A stretch of 64,000 nucleotides of DNA from Parvimonas sp. oral taxon 110 str. F0139 (GCF_000214475.1 NZ_AFII01000001.1:558001-622000); one strand, 5' to 3'. Positions 52,887 to 62,518 are shown, counted from the stretch's first letter. Program-made: numbers and translations. The notes: generated from the sequence alone by a model not told the origin.

Positions 52887-54122
52887 ATGAAAAAAAGAAA
52901 AAAAATCTCATTACCCCTACAGATTATAATCGCACTTTTCATTGGTGTAGCTTTAGGTCTGTGTTTACAATCAAACCCAAAAATTGCAGATACTTATCTA
53001 AAACCAATTGGATCTATATTTTTAAATTTAATTAAATTGGTGATAGTTCCTTTAGTATTTTCATCACTGGTTGTTGGAGTTGCAGAATTAAAGGATATAA
53101 AGAAACTTGGAAAAATAGGTTTAAAAACTTTTGTGTTTTATTTTTTAACAACTACCTTTGCAATAATTTTAGGCTTATTTTTTACTAATATCCTAAAACC
53201 AGGTGCAGGTTTTACATTACCTACAACATTAACAGAAGTAAAAGTAAATGAAGCACCTAATTTTATAGATACTTTAGTAAATATAATTCCTGCAAATCCT
53301 ATGAAGTCAATAGTTGAAGGAAATATGTTACAAATTATAGTATTTGCATTGATACTCGGTTGTGGACTTTTATCTTTAGGAGAAGCAAAGTCTAAACCTG
53401 TCTTTTTATTTTTTGATGGAATATCAAATGCTATGATTTCTATTACAAACGGAATAATGAAACTTGCTCCAATTGGGGTATTAGGTTTAATTACTCCAGT
53501 TATTGCAAATAATGGTCCAAAAGTATTATTACCTTTACTTAAAGTTATTTTTATAGTTTATCTAGCCAGTATTATTCATGCACTTTTAGTGTATTCATCA
53601 TCTATAAAAATATTTACTAAAATGAAAGTTAGAACATTTTTTAAAAAAGCTTCTACTCCATTTTTTGTAGCATTTTCTACCGCTTCTTCTGCAGGAACTC
53701 TTCCTGTTTCTATGGAAACTGCAGAAGAAGAAATGGGTGTTTCTAAACCTATTGCTAGTTTTGTCTTACCTTTAGGTGCAACCATAAATATGGATGGAAC
53801 AGCAATATACCAAGGAGTTTGTGCATTATTTATAGCACAAGTATATGGAATAGACTTATCAATTCAACAACAAATTGTAATTGTACTAACAACGACATTA
53901 GCATCTGTTGGAACAGCCGGAGTTCCAGGTGCTGGAGTAATTATGCTTACAATGGTACTACAAAGTGTAGGACTTCCTATTGAGGGAATCGCACTTGTTG
54001 CTGGAATTGATAGAATTTTTGATATGATAAGGACAGCAGTTAATATTTTAGGAGATATAACTTGTTCAGTTGTTGTTGCCCACTCTGAAAAAGAATTAGA
54101 TTATTCAAAACATAATGATTAA
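52887..54122 (+). CDS. Dicarboxylate/amino acid:cation symporter (DAACS family)
   Basis: 411 residues, the glutamate-transporter-homologue fold with eight TM helices and two re-entrant loops. Family hallmarks: S-T-A-S-S-A-G-T-L-P-V-S (hairpin 1), A-T-I-N-M-D-G-T-A-I-Y-Q-G-V (unwound TM7, sodium or proton site) and G-V-P-G-A-G hairpin 2; R-x-x-D-M-I-R-T-A-V-N in TM8 with Asp/Arg that bind the substrate carboxylate. Likely takes up glutamate, aspartate or C4-dicarboxylates. AGGAGGA start, own terminator. Confidence 0.94.
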   Translation: MKKRKKISLPLQIIIALFIGVALGLCLQSNPKIADTYLKPIGSIFLNLIKLVIVPLVFSSLVVGVAELKDIKKLGKIGLKTFVFYFLTTTFAIILGLFFTNILKPGAGFTLPTTLTEVKVNEAPNFIDTLVNIIPANPMKSIVEGNMLQIIVFALILGCGLLSLGEAKSKPVFLFFDGISNAMISITNGIMKLAPIGVLGLITPVIANNGPKVLLPLLKVIFIVYLASIIHALLVYSSSIKIFTKMKVRTFFKKASTPFFVAFSTASSAGTLPVSMETAEEEMGVSKPIASFVLPLGATINMDGTAIYQGVCALFIAQVYGIDLSIQQQIVIVLTTTLASVGTAGVPGAGVIMLTMVLQSVGLPIEGIALVAGIDRIFDMIRTAVNILGDITCSVVVAHSEKELDYSKHND

Positions 54123-54180
54123 CCCCCTTATCAGATGTTTTTAATCAAATGGGCAAATATGAAACCTCCTGTTTCACTAA

Positions 54181-54204
54181 AAAAGCCAACTTATGTTGGC
54201 TTTT
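54181..54204. terminator. Bidirectional terminator between symporter and response regulator genes
   Basis: AAAAGCCAAC (54181-54190) and GTTGGCTTTT (54195-54204) form a 10-bp stem with loop TTAT; T/A runs on both sides serve the convergent genes. Confidence 0.9.
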
Positions 54205-54223
54205 TATCTGATTTATTGTTTAT

Positions 54224-54823
54224 TTACTTCGTATAATAATATATTGCAAGTTGCGTTCTATCCCTAAGTTCTAACTTTTCTAAAATTCCTGAAATATAAT
54301 TTCTAACAGTTCCCTCACTTAAAAATAATTTTTCTGAAATTTCTTTATTTGAAAGTCCCTTTGCAATTTGTTCTATAATTTCAATTTCTTTTTGAGTTAA
54401 ATTTTCAAAATCTTTTTTTGTCGTATTAAATAGGCTTTGTAATTTTAATTCATTATCTAAAATTTTATTCCCAAGCTTTACACTTTCTATTGCAGGAATT
54501 AGTGATGCTACATTATCTTTTAAGATAACTCCTAAAACACCTTTGTTTAAAGCTCTAATTATATCATCTCTATCATTGAAAGTTGTTAAGAGCATTATTT
54601 TGGCATCTTTGTCATATTCTAAAATTTCTATTGCAACATCAACTCCATTTACTTCTTTCATTCTAATATCTAAAATGACTACATCAATTTTATTTTCTTT
54701 GTAAGTCTCAATTGCTTTTTTAGAGTCTGTAGTAGCTAATACTATTTCATAACTACTCTTTTCCAATATAGTACTTAAAGCATTTAATACTAATAAATCA
54801 TCATCAACCATTAAAATTTTCAT
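54224..54823 (-). CDS. NarL/LuxR-family response regulator
   Basis: 199 residues: receiver domain (about 1-120) with D-D-D near residue 8, phospho-Asp in V-V-I-L-D-I-R-M (about 51), Thr in L-L-T-T-F and Lys in L-K-D; C-terminal LuxR helix-turn-helix (about 140-199) with L-S-N-K-E-I-S-E-K-L and V-R-N-Y-I-S. Overlaps the histidine kinase end by 20 nt. Probable target: the divergent ABC exporter. Confidence 0.93.
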   Translation of the reverse strand: MKILMVDDDLLVLNALSTILEKSSYEIVLATTDSKKAIETYKENKIDVVILDIRMKEVNGVDVAIEILEYDKDAKIMLLTTFNDRDDIIRALNKGVLGVILKDNVASLIPAIESVKLGNKILDNELKLQSLFNTTKKDFENLTQKEIEIIEQIAKGLSNKEISEKLFLSEGTVRNYISGILEKLELRDRTQLAIYYYTK

Positions 54824-55847
54824 TATTCTCTCCCTTATCTATTGCAATATTTATCTTAAATCCATCATCTGTAATAACATTGAATAGCCCATTATATTTT
54901 TTTGCTATTTCTTCCATAGACAAAATTCCAAGACCGTCATTTTTTTTAATATTAATATTTTTTCCATTATCAAAAATCGTAATTATATATGAATTTTCAT
55001 TTTCTATTATTCTCACAGTAAAACTATCTCCAGTTGAATGTTTAGTAAAATTAGCAAAAGCCTCTTTTACAATGCTTAAAATGTCAAAACTTAAATTTTC
55101 ATTCATCTTTGTTTTAACTCTATATATTAATTTTGACTTTACATTTGGAACATTTATAATTTTTTCAATAGAGCTTTCTAAGTCAAAAGCAGATTTATAC
55201 ATATTATGAATTATTTTTCTTATATCAACTAATCCACCTGATAAATTCTCCCTAATTCTTATAACTGAAGTTTTTATCTCTTCATCATCACATATTAATT
55301 CCAATGCTCTAAGTTCCAAAATAGAAGCTGAAATTGTATGTCCTATTGAATTATGTAATTCTTTTGAAATTTTTTCTCTTTCTTTTAAAATACTATCATA
55401 ATTCTTTTTTCTTCTTCCAGATACAATTTCTTTAAATCTTTTTGTAATTTATAATTTGTCTTATAAAAATTTAAAAACTCTCTATGATAAAAAACTTTTC
55501 TTTCATATAGCTCCCTATCATATTGAGATAGACAAACAATTAGTAAAGATAAAGCAAAAAAGTTAATTTCTTTACTCAATAGGAATACAAGAAATATTGG
55601 AATATTGTAAATTGACTTACTATAAATTGCATAAATAAAAGAGAACATAAAAAATCTAAACTCCGGAAAAAAATAAATTATAATCAAAAAAATTACTGAC
55701 AAAGCTAAACTATAATATATATTTTCCTTAATTTCAACTATAAGCACAAAAATTAACGAAATTAAGCTAAAAATTGCAACATTAGCAAAACTCATTTTTT
55801 CTGAAAATAAAACAAAAATTTAATAAAAAATACTTTAAAAATACCAT
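54804..55847 (-). CDS. NarL-type sensor histidine kinase (frame broken)
   Basis: N-terminal membrane domain of about five helices (V-A-I-F-S-L-I-S-L-I-F ... L-L-I-V-C-L-S), a coiled linker, then HisKA_3 with the phospho-His in K-E-L-H-N-S-I-G-H and an HATPase_c domain with N-box A-F-A-N-F-T-K-H and G1 F-D-N-G, G2 G-L-G-I-L. One base in T6 55405-55410 joins membrane and kinase frames. A further ATG at 55845-55847 with GGAG upstream would give a better start (MVFLKYFF) if two more A-run bases (55814-55818 and 55825-55830) are missing; the certain N-terminus is at 55795. Confidence 0.82.
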
Positions 55848-55897
55848 AATATCTCCATCTAATTTAAAATAAATAAAACAATAATCATTTAAAAACT

Positions 55898-55925
55898 ATT
55901 ATAACTATTTTATCATATTTTTCAA
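55898..55925 (-). promoter_or_regulatory. Promoter of the two-component genes
   Basis: TTGAAA (55920-55925), 16-nt spacer, TATAAT (55898-55903), minus strand, divergent from the ABC exporter operon. Confidence 0.65.
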
Positions 55926-55985
55926 AAAATTACATTTGTCATATTGATAAAATTACATAATACACTAATTTTTAAAAAAATTTGT

Positions 55986-55994
55986 TGATATAAT
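55986..55994 (+). promoter_or_regulatory. Putative promoter of the ABC-2 exporter operon
   Basis: TGATATAAT (TG 55986-55987; TATAAT 55989-55994). The start codon is only 19 nt downstream, so the leader would be very short, and the -35 is poor, as expected if an activator such as the adjacent NarL-type regulator is needed. Confidence 0.45.
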
Positions 55995-56012
55995 ATTGGT
56001 GAGGTGATAATT

Positions 56013-56940
56013 ATGATTATAAAAATAGAAGATTTAATAAAAAATTTAAAGAAAAAATTGTTTTAGACCATTTTAATTTATCTCTTGAAAAAGGAGATGT
56101 ACTTGGACTTATAGGTCCAAACGGTTGTGGAAAGACGACTTCAATAATGTGTATGCTTTCTCTTTTGAAATATGACAGTGGAACTATTGAAGTTTTTGGA
56201 AAAAAAGATATTTCTAATGAATATGAAATTAAGAAAAAATTGGAATTGTTCCTCAAGAACTTGCTGTTTTTAATAATTTAACTGTAAAAGAAAATATCGA
56301 CTATTTTTGTGGTCTATATATATCTAATAAAAATGAAAGAAAAAGGCTTGTAAATGAAGCTATTGAATTTACAGGACTTCAAAGTCATGAAAAAATGTTG
56401 GAAAAGAAGCTATCAGGTGGGCTTAAAAGACGTTTAAATATCGCTTGTGGTATTTCACATAAGCCTGAACTTGTAATTTTAGACGAGCCAACAGTTGCAG
56501 TAGATGCTCAAAGCAGAAAGTTTATCTTAGATGGAATTAAAAATTTAGCTGAAAATGGATCATCAATTCTTTATACTACTCACTATTTAGATGAAGCTGA
56601 ATATCTTTGCAATAAAATTTCTATTATGGATAATGGAAAAAATATCTTAACCGGAGATATGCAAACTTTGATTAATGGAGTAAGTGTAAAAGAAAAGATT
56701 ACAGTTGTAGGTTTTATAAAACCTGAAATTATTTCAATCTTAGAAAAACAAGACGAGGTAATTGATGTTGAAGCGAAGGAAAATCAAGTAACTTTTAATT
56801 ATTCTAGTGATACAGGAAACATTAAAAAATTAATCTACCTACTTGATGAAAACAATGTAGTTTATGAAGAAATTTTTTCAAAGAAACCTAAACTGGAAGA
56901 TATTTTCTTAGAAATGACAGGAAAGGAGCTTAGAGAATAA
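56013..56940 (+). CDS. ABC-2 exporter ATP-binding protein (frame broken twice)
   Basis: Drug/peptide-exporter ATPase. Corrected product about 309 residues: M-I-I-K-I-E-D-L-I-K-K-F start, Walker A G-P-N-G-C-G-K-T-T, signature L-S-G-G-L-K-R-R, Walker B L-V-I-L-D-E-P-T and a C-terminal CcmA/NatA-type extension. Missing bases are inferred in A6 56039-56044 and A6 56234-56239; both restore the family sequence. GAGGTGAT ribosome site before ATG 56013. Coupled to the first permease (TAATG). Confidence 0.88.
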
Positions 56941-57992
56941 TGGGAATTTTATCTGCTTTAAAAGTAAATTTGCTACATTTAACTAGAGATAAACTAAATT
57001 TATTTTGGAATACTTTTTTCCCTATGATTTTAGCTACATTCTTTTGCCTAGTAATTCCTAATATGGGCAAAAATTTTGATAAAGTAAATGTTGGAATTAA
57101 CAAAAATAATCCCCATGAATATATTTTAAAACAAATTCCATATCTTAATCTTAAAGAAGTAAAAGAAGATGTTCAAACAGATCTAAAAAACAAAGAATAT
57201 AAAGCCTTTATAGAAGATGATTTATCTTTAAAAATTATATCATCTAATTCAGAAGTTATGGTTGTTAAAAATATCCTTGACCAAATAAAACAAATGTATG
57301 AAACTAAAATTAATCAGGAAGAAATTATAAAAAATATAGATAAAGACTTTATAGAGGACAAAAATCATGGTGTTACAGGTGTTGAACCCATACTTTTTTC
57401 AATAATTATTATGGCAAGTCTATATACTATGTTTGATGGCGTTATCTACATAGATAATATATTATATGATTCGTCTGATTTTGCAGTAAGAATGTTAGTT
57501 TCTCCAATAAAAAAATCAACTTATTTAATAAACGGAATAATATCTGCACTTATAGTTACAAGTTTTAATTCTACATTATTGATTATTTATTTAAAACTTG
57601 TATTTGGGATAACCCTAATAACAAACTATTTTGCTTCAATTATTACTCTACTTTTAATTATGATTTTTGGAATAACTATGGGAATGTTCCTTGCAGTTGC
57701 TCTAAAGGCAAAAACCGAAACTAAAACAATGGTTGGACTTGGATGTATTCTTCTAATGAATTATACTTCAGGAATGATGGGCTCAAGTGTAACAAATGCT
57801 ATAACTTCAGCGTTCCCTCTAATAAAAAAGATAAATCCAACATTCTATATGGAAAATGCACTATTAGGTGTAAATATCGCAAATGACAATAGCTACTTGA
57901 TTACAATGGCTAAATTTATAATTCCATTTACTATAATTCTATTTGGAATTGCATTAATATATTTGAGGAGGCATAAGTATAATGATATTTAA
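56940..57992 (+). CDS. ABC-2 type permease (first subunit)
   Basis: 350 residues: TM helix near residue 20-40, a large external domain (about 45-155) and five C-terminal TM helices, the ABC2_membrane_3 layout. ATG overlaps the ATPase stop. Pairs with the next gene as a heterodimeric exporter, probably for antimicrobial compounds given the adjacent NarL-type two-component system. Confidence 0.9.
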   Translation: MGILSALKVNLLHLTRDKLNLFWNTFFPMILATFFCLVIPNMGKNFDKVNVGINKNNPHEYILKQIPYLNLKEVKEDVQTDLKNKEYKAFIEDDLSLKIISSNSEVMVVKNILDQIKQMYETKINQEEIIKNIDKDFIEDKNHGVTGVEPILFSIIIMASLYTMFDGVIYIDNILYDSSDFAVRMLVSPIKKSTYLINGIISALIVTSFNSTLLIIYLKLVFGITLITNYFASIITLLLIMIFGITMGMFLAVALKAKTETKTMVGLGCILLMNYTSGMMGSSVTNAITSAFPLIKKINPTFYMENALLGVNIANDNSYLITMAKFIIPFTIILFGIALIYLRRHKYNDI

Positions 57993-59097
57993 AAATTATA
58001 TGAAAATATTTATAAAAAATATAAAAGCAGTTTTATTTTCTTTCATAATTTTTATGGTTATGTTGATTATATTTACCAGCTCAAAAGATAATAATGTTGA
58101 ATTTAAACCTATGAAGCTGGACTTAATGATAAATGATGAAGATAAAAGTGAAGAATCAAAAGCCTTAATAAATTATCTAAAAGAAAAACATAATGTAAAA
58201 GAAGAAAAAATTACAGAAAGTGAAGCAAGAAAACAAATTGTTGAGGATAAAATTATAGCTTATATAGTAATTAATAAAGATTTTAAACAAAATTTGTTAA
58301 ATAATAAAAAAGCAATTTCAATTTTAGCACCAACAAAAACTTCATATATAACCTTTTTAAAAATAGATTTAAAAAGTTATCTCAATTACACATTGTCTGC
58401 AATAAATTCAAATGTTGATCAACAAGAGGTAATAAATACATTAAAGAAAGAGATTGATGTAAAGATAATAGATACTAAATTATATAATCAAGAAAAAGGA
58501 AAAGAAGCCTTTAACGCTACTTTTTTAATCCTAAGTTATATAGTTTTTATGAGTATAATTTCAATAATTATAAATATTGATGCTGAATTTAAAAAAGAAA
58601 GTCTTTTAAAAAGAATGGCTTTGTCCCCTTATAGTCAAAAATCACAAACTTTACAACAATTTTTAGCTCAGGTAATAATATCTATATTAATATCAAGTTT
58701 TTATTTAGCTGTTTCAATATCAAGAGTGAACGAAGAAATACCTAAAACTAATTTAGTATATATGAGTCTAGCAGTATTTATATTTTCATTTACTGCAATT
58801 TCACTAGGACAACTACTTGTATCAATTTCAAAGGATGTAAAAGTTGTAAATGGTGTAAATTCTGCTTTCACATTAATAATGGCATTTTCATCAGGAGTAT
58901 TTTTGCCGATGAAATTCTTACCACAAGGATTAATAAATGTTTCTAAATTTATGCCACAATATTATTTTGTAAAGTTTTTAGAAGAAATAAATTTTGAAAA
59001 ATTTTTACTATTTGTTGCATCACAAGTTGTATTCATAGTTTTTTATACACTACTAGGAATATTCATAAAAAGATACAAATTAAAAGAAGTCGCTTAG
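57982..59097 (+). CDS. ABC-2 type permease (second subunit)
   Basis: 371 residues with the same layout as the preceding permease: N-terminal helix, external domain (about 40-165), five to six C-terminal helices with the A-F-S-S-G-V-F-L-P region typical of ABC-2 exporters. AGGAGG ribosome site; 11-nt overlap with the first permease. Terminator follows directly. Confidence 0.9.
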   Translation: MIFKNYMKIFIKNIKAVLFSFIIFMVMLIIFTSSKDNNVEFKPMKLDLMINDEDKSEESKALINYLKEKHNVKEEKITESEARKQIVEDKIIAYIVINKDFKQNLLNNKKAISILAPTKTSYITFLKIDLKSYLNYTLSAINSNVDQQEVINTLKKEIDVKIIDTKLYNQEKGKEAFNATFLILSYIVFMSIISIIINIDAEFKKESLLKRMALSPYSQKSQTLQQFLAQVIISILISSFYLAVSISRVNEEIPKTNLVYMSLAVFIFSFTAISLGQLLVSISKDVKVVNGVNSAFTLIMAFSSGVFLPMKFLPQGLINVSKFMPQYYFVKFLEEINFEKFLLFVASQVVFIVFYTLLGIFIKRYKLKEVA

Positions 59098-59105
59098 GAC
59101 TTCTT

Positions 59106-59141
59106 AAAGCACAGACAAAACATAATTTTTGTCTGTGCTTT
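59106..59141 (+). terminator. Terminator of the ABC-2 exporter operon
   Basis: A perfect 15-bp stem (59106-59120 with 59127-59141, core GCACAGACAAAA), loop CATAAT, followed by T residues. The strongest terminator in the window. Confidence 0.95.
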
Positions 59142-59251
59142 TTTATGTTTATTCAAGCAATATTCAGTATACAATTTATTGGCATTTTTGCTTTACCGTT
59201 TTCATTGACATTATCACCAATCTAAAAGAAGTCTTGCATCCTTTTATTTTT

Positions 59252-59851
59252 CTAAAAATCTTCGTATTCAATATTCCTAACAGTTGCTTTTAGTAAATAA
59301 ATATTCCACAGAACATTTAAACTAAATATAGCTATAAAAAACAATATTAATAAATACGTATTTTCATACAGTCCAATAAAATTAGGTAAATATTTAAACC
59401 CCAACAACATAAAAAGAAGAGGAAATGTAATCATAACAAAAAATGGAACTATATCATCTCTATCTTTAAATACAAAATATGAATACTGAACTATTGGATT
59501 TATAAATATAGCCGTAAAAAATATCCTAATAAACTTAATAAAAAACTTGAATTAAAAATTCTAACAAATACAAATAAAATAATATAATAGACTAAAATTT
59601 TTAGAGTTGAAACTAAAAACTTTGATACAATTAAATCTTTTCTTGAAAATTTAGTTGTTAAAATATATTTGTTTATTTTTTATTTCTTTCAAAATTATTT
59701 CCGACATCTCTACTTCCAATAACTGAAAACACAAAAATATAAGTAAATAACATTTCAAAAAATACTCCAACACACAGCAGTATTAAATCTAAAGTAAAAA
59801 ATACCATTTTTTCTTAATTTCAAGATATTCTAAAAGCAATAAATCTTTCAT
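59252..59851 (-). CDS. ABC-2 family transporter permease (frame broken three times)
   Basis: Membrane subunit of the YtrA-type exporter, about 200 residues with six TM helices after correction. The visible final frame (59252-59434) holds the last two helices. Reading upstream, single bases missing in A6 59516-59521, T6 59676-59681 and T6 59807-59812 connect it to ATG 59849-59851 (M-K-D-L-L-L-L-E-Y-L), with AGGAG upstream. With three breaks, real decay is more plausible here than elsewhere, but all three are homopolymer losses. Confidence 0.65.
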
Positions 59852-59860
59852 AACAAACTC

Positions 59861-60460
59861 CTAACTTATCCTTCTACTAATAAATTTCAAACTCAATAAA
59901 AATGAAAATACAAACAAAATTAAATCGATTATAATTAAGATTACAAATATATTTAATTTATTTCCAATTTCAAAATTCAAAAAAGTATCATTTTTTAATA
60001 AATAAATTCCTATGATATAAATAACAGTCCCCACTAAATTAGTAACAGATATTGCAATTTTAGCAAATCTAAAAATTATAGGAATAATCATTTCATAAAG
60101 CAAAATATTCATACTGAAAAAAATCAAAAATCTATAAAATGTTTTGTCATAACCAGTCACAAGTGCAAGTAAAAAGTTGACTAAAAAAACTAAAATAACA
60201 GCTGAAAATATCAAAAGATATTTATAAATTACTATAGATTTTTCTTCAACTGCATTGGAAATTATATATTTATAAAAACCATTTTTATAATCACTTTCAA
60301 AAATTTTTATAAATAAAATAATAAGTCCAAAGGATGCTATCAAATATGCTATATCAACATTTCCAGATATTATAGCAATAATCAAAAAAAATGATATCAT
60401 TGAAATTGCAACTAAATTATTCTTTAAAACTATTATATCTTTATAAAGTAATGCTTTCAA
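59861..60460 (-). CDS. ABC-2 family transporter permease
   Basis: 199 residues, six TM helices (about 12-34, 37-52, 80-103, 110-131, 137-155 and 170-192), opening M-K-A-L-L-Y-K-D-I as in ABC2_membrane_5 proteins. It lies directly after the ATPase and before the second permease, so it is one half of a heterodimeric permease. Substrate unknown. Confidence 0.85.
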   Translation of the reverse strand: MKALLYKDIIVLKNNLVAISMISFFLIIAIISGNVDIAYLIASFGLIILFIKIFESDYKNGFYKYIISNAVEEKSIVIYKYLLIFSAVILVFLVNFLLALVTGYDKTFYRFLIFFSMNILLYEMIIPIIFRFAKIAISVTNLVGTVIYIIGIYLLKNDTFLNFEIGNKLNIFVILIIIDLILFVFSFLLSLKFISRRIS

Positions 60461-61290
60461 TTAAATCACCCCTTTATTTAAAAATATCATTATATCCTCT
60501 AATGTAGGTTTATCAAAATTTTCTCCTTTGAATGAATTTCTGCTGACACAGGCTTCAATTCCATAATGACCTTGTTTTACTCCTAAAATATCACATTTTG
60601 CAATTTCGTTTAAAATACTTTCATCTCCTTTTATTATGCAATACTTTTCAAGCAAATCATCTTTATATTCGGAAAAATTAATTTTCCATTATCAATATAA
60701 GTTATTACATCTGAAATTTTTTCAATATCTGATAAAATATGTGAGGACATTAAAACAGAATGTTTACCATCTCTTACAAACTCAAAAAGCGAATCCAAAA
60801 GTTCATCTCTCACAATCGGATCAAGTCCAGAAGTTGCCTCATCTAAAATTAACAACTTTGGATTATGTGAAAATGCTACAGCTAATTGCAATTTCATTTT
60901 CATTCCTTTAGAAAGTTCGCTGACTTCCTTTATAATTTCCATTTCATAGTCAGCAAGCAATTTTCTAAAAAGATTTGTATCCCAATGTTTATAAACCAAA
61001 CTACAAAATTTTTCAATTTCATATATCTTAAAGTTGTCCGGAAAATGAATTTCATCAAATACAATTCCTATATTTTCCCTTTGAATTGGAGTTAATTTGT
61101 TATTTTCTGTTCCAAAAATAATACAACTCCCACTATCTTTTACTATTATATTTAAAATCGTGGAAATCAAAGTTGTCTTACCTGAACCATTTTTTCCAAT
61201 TAAGCCCATAATACAGCCCTCTTCTAAATCAAAAGTCATATTCAAATTAAAATTTTTGTATTTTTTTTCAAGATTTTTAACTTTTAACAT
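60461..61290 (-). CDS. ABC exporter ATP-binding protein, YtrB-like (frame broken in an A5 run)
   Basis: ATPase of the GntR-linked exporter: Walker A G-K-N-G-S-G-K-T-T, the atypical signature L-S-K-G-M-K-M-K, Walker B L-L-I-L-D-E-A-T-S-G-L-D. The L-S-K-G-M variant is normal for this subfamily. A missing base in A5 60673-60677 joins the ATPase core to the C-terminal Y-C-I-I-K-G-D-E-S domain, about 276 residues in all. Start ATG 61288-61290 follows GGAGGT. Confidence 0.87.
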
Positions 61291-61292
61291 AA

Positions 61293-61658
61293 TTACCTCC
61301 AATTTTCAAAAATTTCTTTAAGCTCTTCTTTAGAAAGCCCCAATGCTTCTGCATAAGTGTACACGTTTTTAATTGAGTTTTCCAATAATCTGTAATATTC
61401 ATCTTCAATTACATTTACAGTTTTATTTGTAACATAAGTTCCCTTCCCAGCAACAGTTTGTATAAAACCATCCTTTTCAAGCTCCATGTATGCCCTTTTA
61501 GTCGTAATTACACTTACTTTTAAATCCGTTGCTAAAGCTCGAATGGAAGGCAGTAAATCTCCCTGTTGTAGATTTTTATTCATAATTTCTTTTTTTATCT
61601 GTTTTACAATCTGTAAATAAATTGGGTCTTTATCGTCTTTATATAAATTAATTAACAT
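61293..61658 (-). CDS. GntR-family transcriptional regulator, YtrA subfamily
   Basis: 121 residues: winged helix (about 10-75) with P-I-Y-L-Q-I, L-P-S-I-R-A-L-A and the G-K-G-T-Y-V wing, then a short C-terminal helical dimerisation part of about 45 residues, which is the YtrA layout (no large ligand domain). It heads the exporter operon, and an inverted repeat overlaps its own -10 box, so autorepression is likely. Confidence 0.93.
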   Translation of the reverse strand: MLINLYKDDKDPIYLQIVKQIKKEIMNKNLQQGDLLPSIRALATDLKVSVITTKRAYMELEKDGFIQTVAGKGTYVTNKTVNVIEDEYYRLLENSIKNVYTYAEALGLSKEELKEIFENWR

Positions 61659-61679
61659 ATAACCCTCCTCTCTATCTAC

Positions 61680-61719
61680 TGTATATATACATTATATACA
61701 CTTAAAATAAATTTGTCAA
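61680..61719 (-). promoter_or_regulatory. Promoter with YtrA-type operator
   Basis: TTGACA (61714-61719), 17-nt spacer, TATAAT (61691-61696) on the minus strand: both boxes perfect. TGTATATA (61680-61687) and TATATACA (61693-61700) form a perfect 8-bp inverted repeat with 5-nt centre that covers the -10 box, the expected place for GntR repression. Confidence 0.82.
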
Positions 61720-61783
61720 CATTTTTTATAAAATTATTGTATGTTTTTTGTTATTATTCTAATTCAGTTCTATTTTATCCACT

Positions 61784-61816
61784 AAAAAAGTGTCAAAAAT
61801 TTCTCATTGACACTTT
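61784..61816 (-). terminator. Terminator of the tgt-sdpI-like unit
   Basis: AAAGTGTCAA (61787-61796) and TTGACACTTT (61807-61816) form a 10-bp stem; T run on the minus strand. Just after the stop of the SdpI-like gene. Confidence 0.85.
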
Positions 61817-61829
61817 ATTATTTCTCATT

Positions 61830-62516
61830 CTATATTTTCTTATCTTTTTCCTTATACATCATTTTGTATTTCATACCTATTGTTCTACTTATATAGTTTG
61901 ATGATATTGCACAAATTATTAAAGTAAACAGTGTTGTAATATATAATTGACTTTGATTGCCTATTATCCAAGATACTATCGAGATAAAAATTCCACCTGC
62001 AATAAAGACAATGCCTGAAAATTTATTTGCAAATCCGAAAACTATATCATTGTTCATTGTCCATTTATTTCTTATTGCAAATTCACTTTCTTTATTTACT
62101 CTTCTTAAATAAATTCCATATATTGCAGTCAAAATTGCAATTAAAGTGAAAATTAATCTAATTATATAAAAAGGAATTTCCATTTTTGAATTTTTTAACA
62201 TAAGTTTTAAAACTGAAAATGTAAAGTAATTACACATAATAGAAATAAGCAGATTTACAAAAGCTACAACAGTTACTCCTATTGGATAATTTTCATCATT
62301 AAATTTCTTTCTAACTCTTCTCAAATAAGTTATTCCAAAGAATGATAATACTACATTTACCAAAGCAAATGTATAAATCATAAAAGATCCGATAAAAACT
62401 TCTTTGCCATCTTTGAAATAAGCAAAAACTGATGAAGGTAATACAGCATAACCTGCTGTTGCTAAAATTATAGGTGTAATTGTTAAAATTAACAATAATT
62501 TTAAAAATTTATTCAT
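61830..62516 (-). CDS. SdpI-family membrane protein
   Basis: 228 residues with about seven TM helices. The signature of SdpI proteins is seen in the last third: F-A-I-R-N-K-W-T-M followed by F-A-N-K-F-S-G-I-V-F-I-A-G-G (about 150-180). In Bacillus, SdpI is immunity protein and receptor for the toxin SDP. No sdpC/sdpR-like gene is nearby; it may be an orphan immunity or a general membrane protein. GAGGAC ribosome site after the tgt stop. Confidence 0.75.
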   Translation of the reverse strand: MNKFLKLLLILTITPIILATAGYAVLPSSVFAYFKDGKEVFIGSFMIYTFALVNVVLSFFGITYLRRVRKKFNDENYPIGVTVVAFVNLLISIMCNYFTFSVLKLMLKNSKMEIPFYIIRLIFTLIAILTAIYGIYLRRVNKESEFAIRNKWTMNNDIVFGFANKFSGIVFIAGGIFISIVSWIIGNQSQLYITTLFTLIICAISSNYISRTIGMKYKMMYKEKDKKI

Positions 62517-62518
62517 TT

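Noticed and set aside
59252-61658. Calling the GntR-linked exporter a pseudogene cluster
   Set aside because: All four interruptions are single A/T-run losses identical in type to those in essential genes, and promoter, operator and ribosome sites are intact.
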